In this document: one piece after another, positions 1 to 9,043 of the stretch
Layout: each line of letters starts with the position of its first letter
Numbering within the stretch: the first letter of the stretch is position 1
From: an uncultured Parabacteroides sp.
Lineage (GTDB): Bacteria > Bacteroidota > Bacteroidia > Bacteroidales > Tannerellaceae
Reading direction: 5' to 3'
DNA: 52,696 nucleotides
Assembly: GCA_944325335.1 (NCBI GenBank)
Contig: CALUZR010000019.1
Span: forward strand, 1-52,696
Made by a program: the position numbers and the translations under genes
The notes under the pieces: model-generated
The model's database searches: none
What the model was told of the DNA's origin: nothing
Seen by the model: only the letters and a program-made list of their open reading frames with translations

Positions 1-190
1 GCAACTTTACAATCCCCTTTGCAAACTTCCTGCAAACTGCAGCAACCTTGCAAACCCCTTTGCAAACTTCCTGCAAACTGCGGCAACCTTGCAAACCCCT
101 TTGCAAACTTCCTGCAAACTGTGGTAACTTTGCAATCCCGATTGCAAACTTCCTGCAAATTGCAGCAACCTTGCAACCCCCTTTGCAGAC
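1..190. repeat. Tandem array 1, 41-bp period, about 4.5 copies
   Basis: The motif GCAAACTTCCTGCAAA (or a near variant) starts at 21, 62, 103 and 144, with a decayed copy at 185: exactly 41 bases each time. The period is not a multiple of three, so reading frames through it on either strand are repeat artefacts. It lies just past the 3' end of the leftward glycosyltransferase gene and may continue beyond the window. The unit core matches the array at 15187-15640 in 20 of 25 positions. Confidence 0.93.
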
Positions 191-213
191 CTGTTCAAAG
201 AATGGGAACGAAT

Positions 214-1329
214 TCAAAATTCCCCGGCGGCGCGCATCTTGGAAACGTAGCGTTCAAGCACATCCGGACGAATCGCATGCAAGATAGCTTGTGGCGCGCT
301 ATCTACCCATGCATGGAACCGAGTGTCGGGTTTATGCGTACGGGCAAACTCCAAGAGTTTATCGAGGTTGAAATCTTCGGAAATAATACCAGCTCCATTA
401 CTCGTGGCATCTATCGCATTACAATCCTGTTCGATATGTGCCGGCACCATGAGAATCGGTTTCCCCAAATACATCGCTTCGCAAATAGATTCAAAACCGG
501 CGGTACTGGCATAAGCAAGGCAACCTTCCATCTTCTCGAGGAACGTCTTATCGTCGAGCGGATGAAAACTAAGCGTCGCATCAACCTGCTTCACCTCCTT
601 CTCGCCTCGCCGATCCCAAAAGAAACAGAGCGGAACATCCGGACGTCGCTTATGCCAAGCCATCACGCTCTCTGCAAAACCTGAATTGAGCATGTAGCCA
701 TGGATATAGTTCCCCTTCGTCGGCTGGAGCGCAAAAACCTCTTTCCGAAGGAGCGGCGGCACGACACGGATGTTGCTGGTCGTATCATCATCCATCGCCT
801 TAAAAGAAAGCGCCAACTTCTGGCACGCGCCGATACAAGTCAAGCGGGAAAAGAGATTAAGCAACCGGATTTCCGACCGATTCTTCTCTGGAAGCGGGAA
901 ATCTCTATGGAGAAACAAGTATTGATGTCCAATGCAAATCTGGGGTGTATTGATCGAATAGAGCGCATATGCCATGCCGGTCAGGAGCTCGTAGAAATTG
1001 ATGACCACATCTGCCCCACTTTCCGTAATGGTCTTCTTGAGGAAACGGATGCTACGCAAATAGGCAGGAATGCGAAACATATTATAAGCCACACTACGCG
1101 TCAACGTGTTTCGTTTGTTGGCCGGAGTAGGAAGGAAGTTCGGACTCTCAAAGCGTTCAATAGGCGCATGGATATGACGACGGAAGAAATCCGGAATCTG
1201 GCGCGAGAAACTTTTCCCCACCAACACTTTCACCACTTCGTGTCCATTACTCCGCAAGATATTCTCCAGCGCAATGCATTGCGTCAGATGTCCGCGTCCT
1301 TCACCTTGTACGATAAAAATACACTTCAT
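214..1329 (-). CDS. GT-B fold glycosyltransferase (MurG/UGT-like)
   Basis: 371 aa. The N-terminus opens with a short beta strand and the glycine-rich loop GEGRGH (residues 9-14), typical of GT-B enzymes of the MurG and diglycosyl-lipid synthase type. Near residues 275-310 a region reading ASTAGFESICEAMYLGKP resembles the nucleotide-sugar binding alpha/beta/alpha motif of family 28/UGT C-domains. No signal peptide or membrane segment is seen, so a cytosolic face membrane-associated enzyme is expected. Its ATG overlaps the stop codon of the upstream metallophosphoesterase (ATGA), so the two are probably translationally coupled and may act on the same lipid or envelope precursor. Acceptor and donor cannot be told from sequence. 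Confidence 0.85.
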   Translation of the reverse strand: MKCIFIVQGEGRGHLTQCIALENILRSNGHEVVKVLVGKSFSRQIPDFFRRHIHAPIERFESPNFLPTPANKRNTLTRSVAYNMFRIPAYLRSIRFLKKTITESGADVVINFYELLTGMAYALYSINTPQICIGHQYLFLHRDFPLPEKNRSEIRLLNLFSRLTCIGACQKLALSFKAMDDDTTSNIRVVPPLLRKEVFALQPTKGNYIHGYMLNSGFAESVMAWHKRRPDVPLCFFWDRRGEKEVKQVDATLSFHPLDDKTFLEKMEGCLAYASTAGFESICEAMYLGKPILMVPAHIEQDCNAIDATSNGAGIISEDFNLDKLLEFARTHKPDTRFHAWVDSAPQAILHAIRPDVLERYVSKMRAAGEF

Positions 1330-2129
1330 GAGGCAGATGATACATTTGGAAGGGTTTGGGAAGCTTGTAAGCTATCGCTTTCCACTTCGGAATAATAAAG
1401 GATGTTCCAATTCCCCTCTTCGTCTTCACCCAAGGCGGAAAGCGTTTCCACCCAATCGCCCGAATTGAGGTAATGGATCTTGCCATAATAGGTATTGTCC
1501 GGATGATGGATATGTCCGCAGATAATACCATCGTATTTACGAGCCAACGCAAACTCGGAAAGCGTCTGTTCAAAATCGGAAATATACGAGACGGCCGTCT
1601 TCACCTTCTGCTTGATGCGTTGCGAGAACGAGTAATAAGGTTTCCCGCGCCAAGCCCGATAGCGATTGTACCAGCTATTGAACCAAAGCAAGAAAGTATA
1701 ACCTAAATCGCCTAAGTAGGCCAACCAACGCATTTGCGAGGTGACGCGATCGAACACGTCTCCATGTGTGACAAAATAGCGTTTCCCGTTCGTCTCGAGC
1801 ACATAATCCTTTACGATTTGGATGTTTGCAAAACGAATCGGCGCGAGGTTATCCAGAAAATCGTCGTGGTTTCCTCGTACATAGATTACTTCCGTACCGC
1901 ATTTCTCCATCATCTTCATGAGGATTTTGAAGAATTGCGTGTGGTTAGATTGCCATTTCCGCGTTCCGTTGCGTTTAATATGCCAACCGTCAATAATGTC
2001 TCCATTCAAGATGAGCCGATCACAGTTGACTGCCCGCAGAAAACTACTCACTTCTTTCACTTTAGAATGTGAAGTTCCCAAATGGATGTCCGACAGGACA
2101 ATGGTGCGATAATGCTTTCGTAAATACAT
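1326..2129 (-). CDS. LpxH-like metallophosphoesterase (UDP-2,3-diacylglucosamine diphosphatase family)
   Basis: 267 aa calcineurin-like phosphoesterase with the complete dinuclear-metal motif set: DIHLG (14-18), GDIIDG (43-48), RGNHDD (85-90), THGD (121-124) and GHIHHP (205-210). The arrangement fits the LpxH/YbbF branch (COG2908), which hydrolyses UDP-2,3-diacylglucosamine to lipid X in lipid A synthesis. It is first in a two-gene operon, overlapping the glycosyltransferase by four bases. Because it is paired with a glycosyltransferase and not with lpx genes, another phospho-lipid intermediate is possible; the family call is firm, the substrate less so. Confidence 0.85.
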   Translation of the reverse strand: MYLRKHYRTIVLSDIHLGTSHSKVKEVSSFLRAVNCDRLILNGDIIDGWHIKRNGTRKWQSNHTQFFKILMKMMEKCGTEVIYVRGNHDDFLDNLAPIRFANIQIVKDYVLETNGKRYFVTHGDVFDRVTSQMRWLAYLGDLGYTFLLWFNSWYNRYRAWRGKPYYSFSQRIKQKVKTAVSYISDFEQTLSEFALARKYDGIICGHIHHPDNTYYGKIHYLNSGDWVETLSALGEDEEGNWNILYYSEVESDSLQASQTLPNVSSAS

Positions 2130-2240
2130 TTACTTGTTTTTCTATTTTTGAACACTCAAAACTACCGCCTGTATATTACAGCTTTGTGTGTTCCGGGTTA
2201 CATTTCTTTTACATATATAATATATGTGGTTATTCGTCCG

Positions 2241-2248
2241 CAAAGTTA
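2241..2248 (-). promoter_or_regulatory. Bacteroidetes -7 element for the metallophosphoesterase operon
   Basis: Reverse strand reads TAACTTTG, matching TAnnTTTG, about 110 bases before the ATG at 2129. No convincing -33 TTG is seen at the usual distance. Confidence 0.55.
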
Positions 2249-2285
2249 TAACTTTTATGTATTGGTTGGATAGAAAAAGGGCGGA

Positions 2286-3191
2286 TTAATTCTGGGAAAA
2301 GCGATAATCGTTGGGCGACATGCCTGTCATACGCTTGAACAAGAGGCTGAAACGCTGGACATTCGCGAATCCGAGCAGGTGAGCGACGTGTGCCGCGCTA
2401 TTCTTCGGGTACAGGAGTAAGCGTTTGGCTTCGTCCAGGACTTTGAACTGGAGGTACTCGTTCCACGTAAGTCCGATCTCGAACTTCAGCAGGTCAGAGA
2501 AATAAGCGGACGAAAGGCCTAATTGTTGCGCCATGGAGGAAGCTGTCAGCATCTCGCCTGTTTGCAATTTGCCAGAAGCGATATATTCACCCAGGAGATG
2601 TTCCATCTTCGCCAGCATCGCTTTGTTCCGCTCTTCGCGGGTGATGAATTGTCGTTCGTAGAAACGTGTGCAATAGTCGAGCATCAACTCAATATGGCGT
2701 GAAAGGATGGTACTCGTATGGGCATCTATCGGATGATGCAATTCCTCTTCGATATTTTCCAGGCAACAGGTAATCTTCCCCGTCTCCCGTTGCGATAGGT
2801 GCAACGCCTCTTCCTTCCGATACGAAAAGAAGGTGTAGTTTTGGATATGGTTCTTCAACGTCGTGCGATACAACAAATCCGGATGGAACGCCAAAAGCCA
2901 TCCTTTGCTGGGAAGTGTATTCGTCGCGCTCATCCGAAAGATTTCATCCGGACGGAGGAACACCATCGTCGCATTCGAGAAGTCGTAGTACTTCCGTCCG
3001 CAACAACCACACTCGTCCGGACATTCCTCTATCAACAGAATGGCATAAAACTCAAACTTTACCGCGTTCCCCTCCACTTCCGGGCTTTCCAGGTTAATCA
3101 AGCTCACCAACGGATGAAGCGTCTGGCTTCCCAAACACCGGTTGCACTCGCACACCGTCTTAATGTCCAATGTCTTTTGCTCCTTTACCAT
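2286..3191 (-). CDS. AraC-family regulator with cysteine-rich N-terminus
   Basis: 301 aa. The last ~100 residues form the two helix-turn-helix modules of AraC/XylS proteins (for example SSMAQQLGLSSAYFSDLLK followed by HVAHLLGFANVQRFSLLFKR, ending MTGMSPNDYR). The N-terminal cupin-like part is unusual: it has Cys at 14, 16, 19, 57, 61, 63 and 64, in CECNRC and ECPDECGCC clusters, which could bind metal or sense redox state (inference). It is a single gene with its own promoter; the downstream metallophosphoesterase operon has a separate one. Targets are unknown; the beta-barrel gene just upstream is a neighbour on the same strand. Confidence 0.9.
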   Translation of the reverse strand: MVKEQKTLDIKTVCECNRCLGSQTLHPLVSLINLESPEVEGNAVKFEFYAILLIEECPDECGCCGRKYYDFSNATMVFLRPDEIFRMSATNTLPSKGWLLAFHPDLLYRTTLKNHIQNYTFFSYRKEEALHLSQRETGKITCCLENIEEELHHPIDAHTSTILSRHIELMLDYCTRFYERQFITREERNKAMLAKMEHLLGEYIASGKLQTGEMLTASSMAQQLGLSSAYFSDLLKFEIGLTWNEYLQFKVLDEAKRLLLYPKNSAAHVAHLLGFANVQRFSLLFKRMTGMSPNDYRFSQN

Positions 3192-3210
3192 GGCCTATCC
3201 GTTTTGGCCG

Positions 3211-3243
3211 CAAAGATACGCGATAAATGGATTCCTTCCACAA
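3211..3243 (-). promoter_or_regulatory. Promoter of the AraC-family gene
   Basis: Reverse strand has TTG at 3241-3243 and TATCTTTG at 3211-3218, separated by 22 bases, a Bacteroidetes -33/-7 pair about 20 bases before the ATG. Confidence 0.65.
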
Positions 3244-3266
3244 TATAAATTACCGGAAACAATACC

Positions 3267-3902
3267 CTATTTACGGAAGAAATAACCGAGCGAAAAGGTG
3301 ACGTTGTTTTGGAATAGAGTCGATTCCCCGTCGCGCTTCACCGTCCGCCTATCCAAAAGGCCGGTCAAGTTTTGGATTGAAAAGAAGAAATGCTTGTATT
3401 CCACGCTCATGCCGGCACTGATGCCGAAGTCGAACGTCCGGAGGTTCGGTTCTTTCTCGCTTCCGAAATCGATGTCCGTACTCACACCCGTCTCTTCCGT
3501 CTTCATCTTCCCAAACAAAGAGAAGTCGAACGCCGGACCTACGAACACCGCCAGACGTATATCCGACAAATAGAACGTATAAGCCACGTTTATCGGTACT
3601 TGTATCGAATAGTAGGAATATTTATGGTGTGCATTCATCCCGCCCTCGGTTTGGTGGGAGAAATAATCGCCTCCTTGGTTGACAAAAGCCACTTCCGGCC
3701 GGAGCGACAAACCTTTGTAAAGAGGCACGTCCATCAATCCCGCCACACTAAAACCGAAGCGTCCGCCCGAGTCATAATCCTTTTCAATCTTCTGCACCAA
3801 AGAGGAATAAGCCCCTCCTGCCCGCACGCCGAATTCTACTTGCGAGAAAGCTGAGACCGAGGCCAGTACACACATCATACATATATAAAACAGTCTTTTC
3901 AT
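3267..3902 (-). CDS. Outer membrane beta-barrel protein (PorT-like)
   Basis: 211 aa with a clear Sec signal peptide (residues 1-20, ending SAFSQ) followed by alternating hydrophobic/polar strands and a C-terminal aromatic strand (FSLGYFFRK), typical of 8-stranded OMP_b-brl_2 barrels common in Bacteroidales. It has its own promoter; function is not evident. The gene is monocistronic as far as can be seen, with the AraC-type gene 75 bases downstream. Confidence 0.8.
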   Translation of the reverse strand: MKRLFYICMMCVLASVSAFSQVEFGVRAGGAYSSLVQKIEKDYDSGGRFGFSVAGLMDVPLYKGLSLRPEVAFVNQGGDYFSHQTEGGMNAHHKYSYYSIQVPINVAYTFYLSDIRLAVFVGPAFDFSLFGKMKTEETGVSTDIDFGSEKEPNLRTFDFGISAGMSVEYKHFFFSIQNLTGLLDRRTVKRDGESTLFQNNVTFSLGYFFRK

Positions 3903-4214
3903 AGGCGCCTGTATTTCGTTTGGACAAAGGTAAGGATTCTATATGAAACAGACGCACAATTTCCCCCTCTTTTTTCAACACCCTTTTGAAAACATCCCCT
4001 TTTAGGTGGAAAAGGCGGTTGATAAATCGGTTGAAAAGCCGGTGGACAAGCTGGGAATAGCCAAGGAACAGGAACGTATGTCCCCTCCGAAGCGAATGAA
4101 GAAAGGAGAGCGGGCAAAGCCTGATTGATCTTAGCCAAATATGAAGAAGTATAGGAAAATATGATAACAAACTATCCGACCGGCTTGCCCCTCTCCTACT
4201 TAACAATTATAACG
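3903..4214. other. Gene-free stretch holding the promoter of the barrel gene
   Basis: 312 bases between two leftward genes. It contains a -7 element TACCTTTG (reverse strand, 3925-3932) for the beta-barrel gene. Short open frames cross it but none has signal peptide, domain or start-site support. No strong terminator for the efflux operon was recognised. Confidence 0.55.
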
Positions 4215-5582
4215 CTATTCTTCCCTTCCGCCACCCAACGCTTGGTAGAGGTTGACCCGGCTTTGCAACTCGGCAAAACGATTGGCCACTTGCTCCAGTT
4301 CGGCTCCGAGCAACGTCTGGCGGGCGGTCAGTACTTCCAGGTAGGTACTGTTTCCGTAGTCCATCTTCAGCACCGTGCTTCGCTCGGCCCGGTGCAAAGC
4401 TTCTACCTGTTTCGCATAAAGATTCGCTTTATCCCGGCTGGTTTGCCAAGCGGTGAGGGCATCGTTCACCTCCGTACCCGCATTGAGCAGGGTTTGTTGG
4501 AAACTCAGTTCCGCCTCTTCCTGTTGCGCTTTGGTAATCTTCAGGTTCGCAATCAGCTGCCCCCGGTTGAAGAGTGGCTGGGTCAACGAGCCGATGGCCG
4601 AAGCGAGGAACTTGCCGGGATTGACAATCATCGCCCCGGCGTCGTTCGTCCAACCCGCGCTTCCGCTCAAGGTAATAGCTGGATAGAAGTTCGAGCGGGC
4701 CTGGTTCGTAGCATAGAAGGCGGCCTCCAGTGCATGTTCTGCCGACCGGACATCCGGACGGTTTGCCAAGAGCTGAAGTGGAATGCCCACCGAGAAGTCC
4801 TCCGGCATCGCTTGCTCCGAGAGTTTGCCCCGTTCGTATTGGCGAGGCGTCTCGGCCAGGAGTAACGCCAAGCTATTCTCCGTTTGGTTGATTTGCTCCT
4901 TCAAGTCGAGGATAGAGGTCTGCACACTATAATAGGTCGCCTCCATCTGCGAAACACCTGCCTCGTCATATTGCCCGGCATTCATCAGGGCGCGGGCAGA
5001 GGCTACGGTCTCTTTCCACGCCTCCGCCGTTTGCTCTGATAGGGAGAGTTGCTCGTCCAGCATTAATAAAGTATAATAAGTATTGGCTATGCTGGCAATA
5101 AGTTGCGTGCTCACGGCTTGCTTGTAGTCCTCGCTTTGGGCATAAAGTGCCTGCGCTTGCTTCTTGGCATTACGCATCCGCCCGAAGATGTCGAGCTCCC
5201 AACTGGCCGTAACCGGCACGGAGTAAGTCCACGTCGCCTTGGCCCCGTCGAAGCTGCTCACGCCCCCTTGCGGCGAAAGGGCGAAGGAAGGAAGGAAAGC
5301 CAATTTAGCAGACAGGAGTGTGGCTTCCGCTTCCTTCACCCGGAGCTGGGCAGCGCGGTAATCCGTATTATTCTCCAGCCCTTGTTGAATGAACGACTGC
5401 AGATAAGGATCGGCAAAGAGCTGATGCCAATCTGCATTACCCAAGTTAGTTGTGTCCGCCGTCTGCCCGACGGATTTGCCGTAGAGGTCTTCAGGGACCG
5501 TCTCTACCGGCGTATATTGGTTGTAGATGCCGCAGCTACTCAAGAGGGCAGTAGCGGCGGTCAGAAGAAGTATCTTTTTCAT
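4215..5582 (-). CDS. RND efflux outer membrane factor, lipoprotein (OprM/NodT type)
   Basis: 455 aa. The signal peptide ends in a lipobox, LLSSC with Cys17 as the predicted lipidation site. Two OEP (TolC-like) repeats follow, rich in long amphipathic helices; the second contains LANRPDVRSAEHALEAA, typical of the CusC/OprM family, and the C-terminal half has the usual LYQALGGG ending. It is the outer membrane exit duct of the tripartite pump encoded just upstream. It is the last gene of the MFP-RND-OMF operon but is separated from the RND gene by 204 bases that contain a tandem array, so its expression could be partly uncoupled. Confidence 0.93.
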   Translation of the reverse strand: MKKILLLTAATALLSSCGIYNQYTPVETVPEDLYGKSVGQTADTTNLGNADWHQLFADPYLQSFIQQGLENNTDYRAAQLRVKEAEATLLSAKLAFLPSFALSPQGGVSSFDGAKATWTYSVPVTASWELDIFGRMRNAKKQAQALYAQSEDYKQAVSTQLIASIANTYYTLLMLDEQLSLSEQTAEAWKETVASARALMNAGQYDEAGVSQMEATYYSVQTSILDLKEQINQTENSLALLLAETPRQYERGKLSEQAMPEDFSVGIPLQLLANRPDVRSAEHALEAAFYATNQARSNFYPAITLSGSAGWTNDAGAMIVNPGKFLASAIGSLTQPLFNRGQLIANLKITKAQQEEAELSFQQTLLNAGTEVNDALTAWQTSRDKANLYAKQVEALHRAERSTVLKMDYGNSTYLEVLTARQTLLGAELEQVANRFAELQSRVNLYQALGGGREE

Positions 5583-5669
5583 CTTGTTTGTTTCTTAATT
5601 TAATCTGGTTACTAAGTAAATACGGTTCACTGTACAAGGAGGAGAAACCGCCTCTCAGACCTGACATAG

Positions 5670-5757
5670 AATCAGTGCCACCTTTTATAGGAATCACTGG
5701 CACCTTTTCCTACAATCACTGGCACCTTTTGTAGGAATCAGTGCCACCTTTTCTAGG
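5670..5757. repeat. Tandem array 2, 22-bp period, 4 copies, inside the efflux operon
   Basis: AATCAGTGCCACCTTTT and AATCACTGGCACCTTTT variants start at 5670, 5692, 5714 and 5736, exactly 22 bases apart. The array fills much of the gap between the RND and OMF genes. CAGTGCC and CACTGGC versions alternate. Confidence 0.9.
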
Positions 5758-5786
5758 CCGGGTCTCAGAGTCAACTTCGATTCCTG

Positions 5787-8700
5787 TTACCGCGAACTTG
5801 GTTCGTTGTCGGATCGTATTCCCTTCTTTTCGTCATACGCCTGTCTTTCTTCCGCATTGCGTTGCGTTTCCAGCAGGACTTGCGGGCTGGCCTCTATCTC
5901 CATCGGCTTGCGCAGCTTTTCTTGCAAATATTCGAAGACGATGTAGAATACCGGCGTGACGAACAGCAGGGCGAAGCTGCCCACCAGCAATCCGCCAATG
6001 ACACCTGTGGCCAACGAACCGTTACCATTGGCACCGGCACCGCTGGAGAACATCAGCGGAAGCATACCGAACACCATACAAAGCACGGTCATCAAGATAG
6101 GACGCAGACGGGCTTGGGCTGCCGTATAAGCAGAAACCACGATGCCCATACCCCGACGCCGACGCTCAACGGCATATTCGGTAATCAGAATAGCGGTCTT
6201 TGCCAACAAACCAATCAACATAATCATACCTGTCTGGAGGTAGATGTTGTTCTCCAGCCCGAACAGCTTCGCGAAGAGGAACGAACCCATCAACCCGAAC
6301 GGTACGGAGAAGATGACTGCCAACGGAATCAAGAAGCTCTCGTAGAGGCAGACCATGATGAGGAACACGAGTACGATACAGATAGCGTAGACAAATACCG
6401 TCTGCGACCCACCGCTGGCAGCCTCCTCACGTGCCATACCGCCGTATTCATACCCATAACCTGTCGGAAGCAGCTGGGCTGCGACTTCCTGGATGGCCTG
6501 TTGCGCCTGACCGGAGGAGTACCCTTCGGCCGGATTGACGTTCACCTGAATAGAGCTGTACAGATTGAAGCGGTTGGCTACCTCGGCCCCCATCGTTTCT
6601 TTCAGGGAGACGAACTGGCTGATGGGAGCCATCTCCTCGCCGTTGCGCACGAACATATTATTCAAGGCGTGCTGGTCCAAGCGGTATTCGGGCGAAGCCT
6701 GCAGCATCACGCGATAGACCTTTCCGAACTGATTGTAGTTCGAGACGTACGAGCCGCCGCAATAGGTGCCAAGGGCGCTCAGCACATCCGTGGGCGAAAG
6801 GCCTGCCCGCTTGCACTTGGCTGCATCCACCTCGACCGCTATCTGCGGGTAATTCATCGAGTACGTGGTATAAGCCATCGCGATTTCAGGGCGTTGGTTC
6901 AACGCGCCGATGAACTGCATGATATGCTGGTAGAAGGTCGCCATGTCGCCGCCCGTCTTGTCCTGCATGTTCAATTCGATGGCATTGCCCATACCGTAAC
7001 CCGGGATCATCGCCGGTTGGAAGCAGAAGATGCTGGCCTCTTTGATTCCTGCGAACTGGGCATTCAACCTTGCCATCACTGCATCGGCGGTGTGCTCCGA
7101 ACCTTTACGCTCGTCCCAAGGATGCAACTTGATGATGACCGTACCGTAAGAAGTACCCTGACCGGCGATCAAGCCATAACCTGCGACTGTACTATGGTGG
7201 TCAATCTCGGGTGTCTCATCCAAGATAGCTTTGACTTGGTCCATCACCTTATTGGTCTCTGCCAAAGAATTACCCGGCGACGTACCGACGTTCACCATAA
7301 TCGTACCCTGGTCCTCCTGCGGCACCAATCCGGTCTTTGTCGTATTCATCAAGAAGACGAGCAAGACGATGGCGACACCCAGCGAGGTCCAAACCATCCA
7401 ACGATGGTGGATGGCGTACATCACGCCCTTCTTATACTTATTTAATATTGCATTGTACGAAGCATTGTAGGCTGCGCGTATCCGTCCGTTGAAGCTCTTC
7501 TCGCTCTTCGTGCCCTCCGAGGGTTGCATCAGGATGGCGCACAGGGCTGGGCAGAGCGTCATGGCAGAAATCAACGAAATACCTACGGCCGTCGCCATCG
7601 TAATACCGAACTGCGTATAGAACACGCCGGATGTCCCGCCCATGAAGCAGACCGGAATGAACACTGCCATAAAGACGATAGAGCAGGTGATGACGGCCAT
7701 CGACACATCCGCCATGCCATCACGAGCCGCCAGATAGCGCGATTTATAGCCAATATCGTATTTAGCCTGTACCGCCTCGACTACGATAATCGCATCATCC
7801 ACCACAATACCAATCGCCAGCACGAGAGCAAACAGCGTCAAGATATTCAAGCTGAACCCTGCTACGGAAAGAGCAGCGAACGTACCGACAAGCGATACAA
7901 TAATAGAAATCGATGGAATGATGGTGCTCTTAAAGTCTTGCAGGAAGAAATAAACCACCAGGATAACGAGGAGAATCGCAATCACCAGCGTTTCCACCAC
8001 ATTATGAATCGAGGCAAAGAGGAAATCGTTCGAGCTCATCATCTGCACGAACTCCAGTCCCTCCGGCAGGCTCTCGCTCATTTCTTCAATCTTGGCGGTA
8101 ATGGCTGCATTCACCTCCGTGGCGTTACTGCCTGCTACCTGGAAAATCATGAAGGTTACACCCGGATTCCCGTCCACCTCGCCATGATAGCTATACGACT
8201 CCCGGCCCAATTCCACCTCCGCCACATCTTTCAAGCGGAGCACCGAACCGTCGGCGTTGGAACGGACTACTATATTGCTAAACTCCGTCATGTCCTTCAA
8301 ACGTCCGTGGTACTTCATGGTGTACTGGAAGACGTTCGGAGAGCTTTCGCCCAACGAGCCGGTCGGCGCCTCAAGGTTCTGCTCGGCCAGCACCGCCGTG
8401 ATGTCCGAAGGCTGCAAGCCGTACTGCGCCATGCGCTCGGGATTGAGCCAGATACGCATACTGTACGTATCGCCCAGCTCCTGCACGTCGCCCACACCCT
8501 GGATACGCTTGATTTCGGGGATGACGTTTATGTCGAGATAGTTGGCGATGAAGTTCTCGTCGTAGCGTCCGTCGGGACTCGTCAGGGCGTTGATCTGCAA
8601 GAAGCTGGTCTGGCGCTTCATCGTCGTTACGCCGATTTGCGTTACCTCGGCAGGGAGCAAGCCCTCGGCCATGCTGACACGGTTCTGCACATTGACGGCT

Positions 8701-9011
8701 GCCATATCCGGGTCGGTCCCTTGGTTGAAGTAAATGGTGATGATGGCCGAGCCTGTATTGGTGGCCGTGGAGCTGATATACATCATGTTCTCCACGCCGT
8801 TGATGCTTTCCTCCAGCGGCATGATGACGCTGTTCATCACCGCGTCGGCATCGGCGCCCGTGTAGGTGGCAGACACCATCACCGTCGGCGGTGCGATGTC
8901 GGGATATTGCTCGACAGGCAGGCTGACGAGCGAGATAACTCCGATAATCAGAATCAATATCGAGATGGCAAAGGCTGCCATCGGTCGCTTAATGAATATA
9001 TTCGATTTCAT
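5787..9011 (-). CDS. RND multidrug efflux permease (AcrB/HAE1 family)
   Basis: 1074 aa, the normal length for AcrB. N-terminus MKSNIFIKRPMAAFAI with the first membrane segment, two large periplasmic loops and twelve predicted membrane segments. The proton-relay residues are present: the Asp pair in IGIVVDDAIIVVEAVQ (TM4, near residue 405) and Lys in GLLAKTAILITEYAVE (TM10). It exports hydrophobic or amphipathic compounds using the proton motive force together with the adjacent MFP and OMF. The short C-terminal tail (SDNEPSSR) is unremarkable. 32 bases separate it from the MFP gene upstream. Substrates cannot be predicted. Confidence 0.96.
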   Translation of the reverse strand: MKSNIFIKRPMAAFAISILILIIGVISLVSLPVEQYPDIAPPTVMVSATYTGADADAVMNSVIMPLEESINGVENMMYISSTATNTGSAIITIYFNQGTDPDMAAVNVQNRVSMAEGLLPAEVTQIGVTTMKRQTSFLQINALTSPDGRYDENFIANYLDINVIPEIKRIQGVGDVQELGDTYSMRIWLNPERMAQYGLQPSDITAVLAEQNLEAPTGSLGESSPNVFQYTMKYHGRLKDMTEFSNIVVRSNADGSVLRLKDVAEVELGRESYSYHGEVDGNPGVTFMIFQVAGSNATEVNAAITAKIEEMSESLPEGLEFVQMMSSNDFLFASIHNVVETLVIAILLVILVVYFFLQDFKSTIIPSISIIVSLVGTFAALSVAGFSLNILTLFALVLAIGIVVDDAIIVVEAVQAKYDIGYKSRYLAARDGMADVSMAVITCSIVFMAVFIPVCFMGGTSGVFYTQFGITMATAVGISLISAMTLCPALCAILMQPSEGTKSEKSFNGRIRAAYNASYNAILNKYKKGVMYAIHHRWMVWTSLGVAIVLLVFLMNTTKTGLVPQEDQGTIMVNVGTSPGNSLAETNKVMDQVKAILDETPEIDHHSTVAGYGLIAGQGTSYGTVIIKLHPWDERKGSEHTADAVMARLNAQFAGIKEASIFCFQPAMIPGYGMGNAIELNMQDKTGGDMATFYQHIMQFIGALNQRPEIAMAYTTYSMNYPQIAVEVDAAKCKRAGLSPTDVLSALGTYCGGSYVSNYNQFGKVYRVMLQASPEYRLDQHALNNMFVRNGEEMAPISQFVSLKETMGAEVANRFNLYSSIQVNVNPAEGYSSGQAQQAIQEVAAQLLPTGYGYEYGGMAREEAASGGSQTVFVYAICIVLVFLIMVCLYESFLIPLAVIFSVPFGLMGSFLFAKLFGLENNIYLQTGMIMLIGLLAKTAILITEYAVERRRRGMGIVVSAYTAAQARLRPILMTVLCMVFGMLPLMFSSGAGANGNGSLATGVIGGLLVGSFALLFVTPVFYIVFEYLQEKLRKPMEIEASPQVLLETQRNAEERQAYDEKKGIRSDNEPSSR

Positions 9012-9043
9012 ACTTTCAAGTCCAATTCTTCATTCTTAATTCT

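Noticed and set aside
7..684. Open frames through array 1 on both strands
   Set aside because: They arise from a stop-poor 41-bp repeat; the forward one also runs antisense through the glycosyltransferase gene.
3899..4206. Reverse frames of 79 and 140 codons upstream of the barrel gene
   Set aside because: They cross the barrel gene promoter and overlap its start; composition is low complexity and no domain is recognisable.
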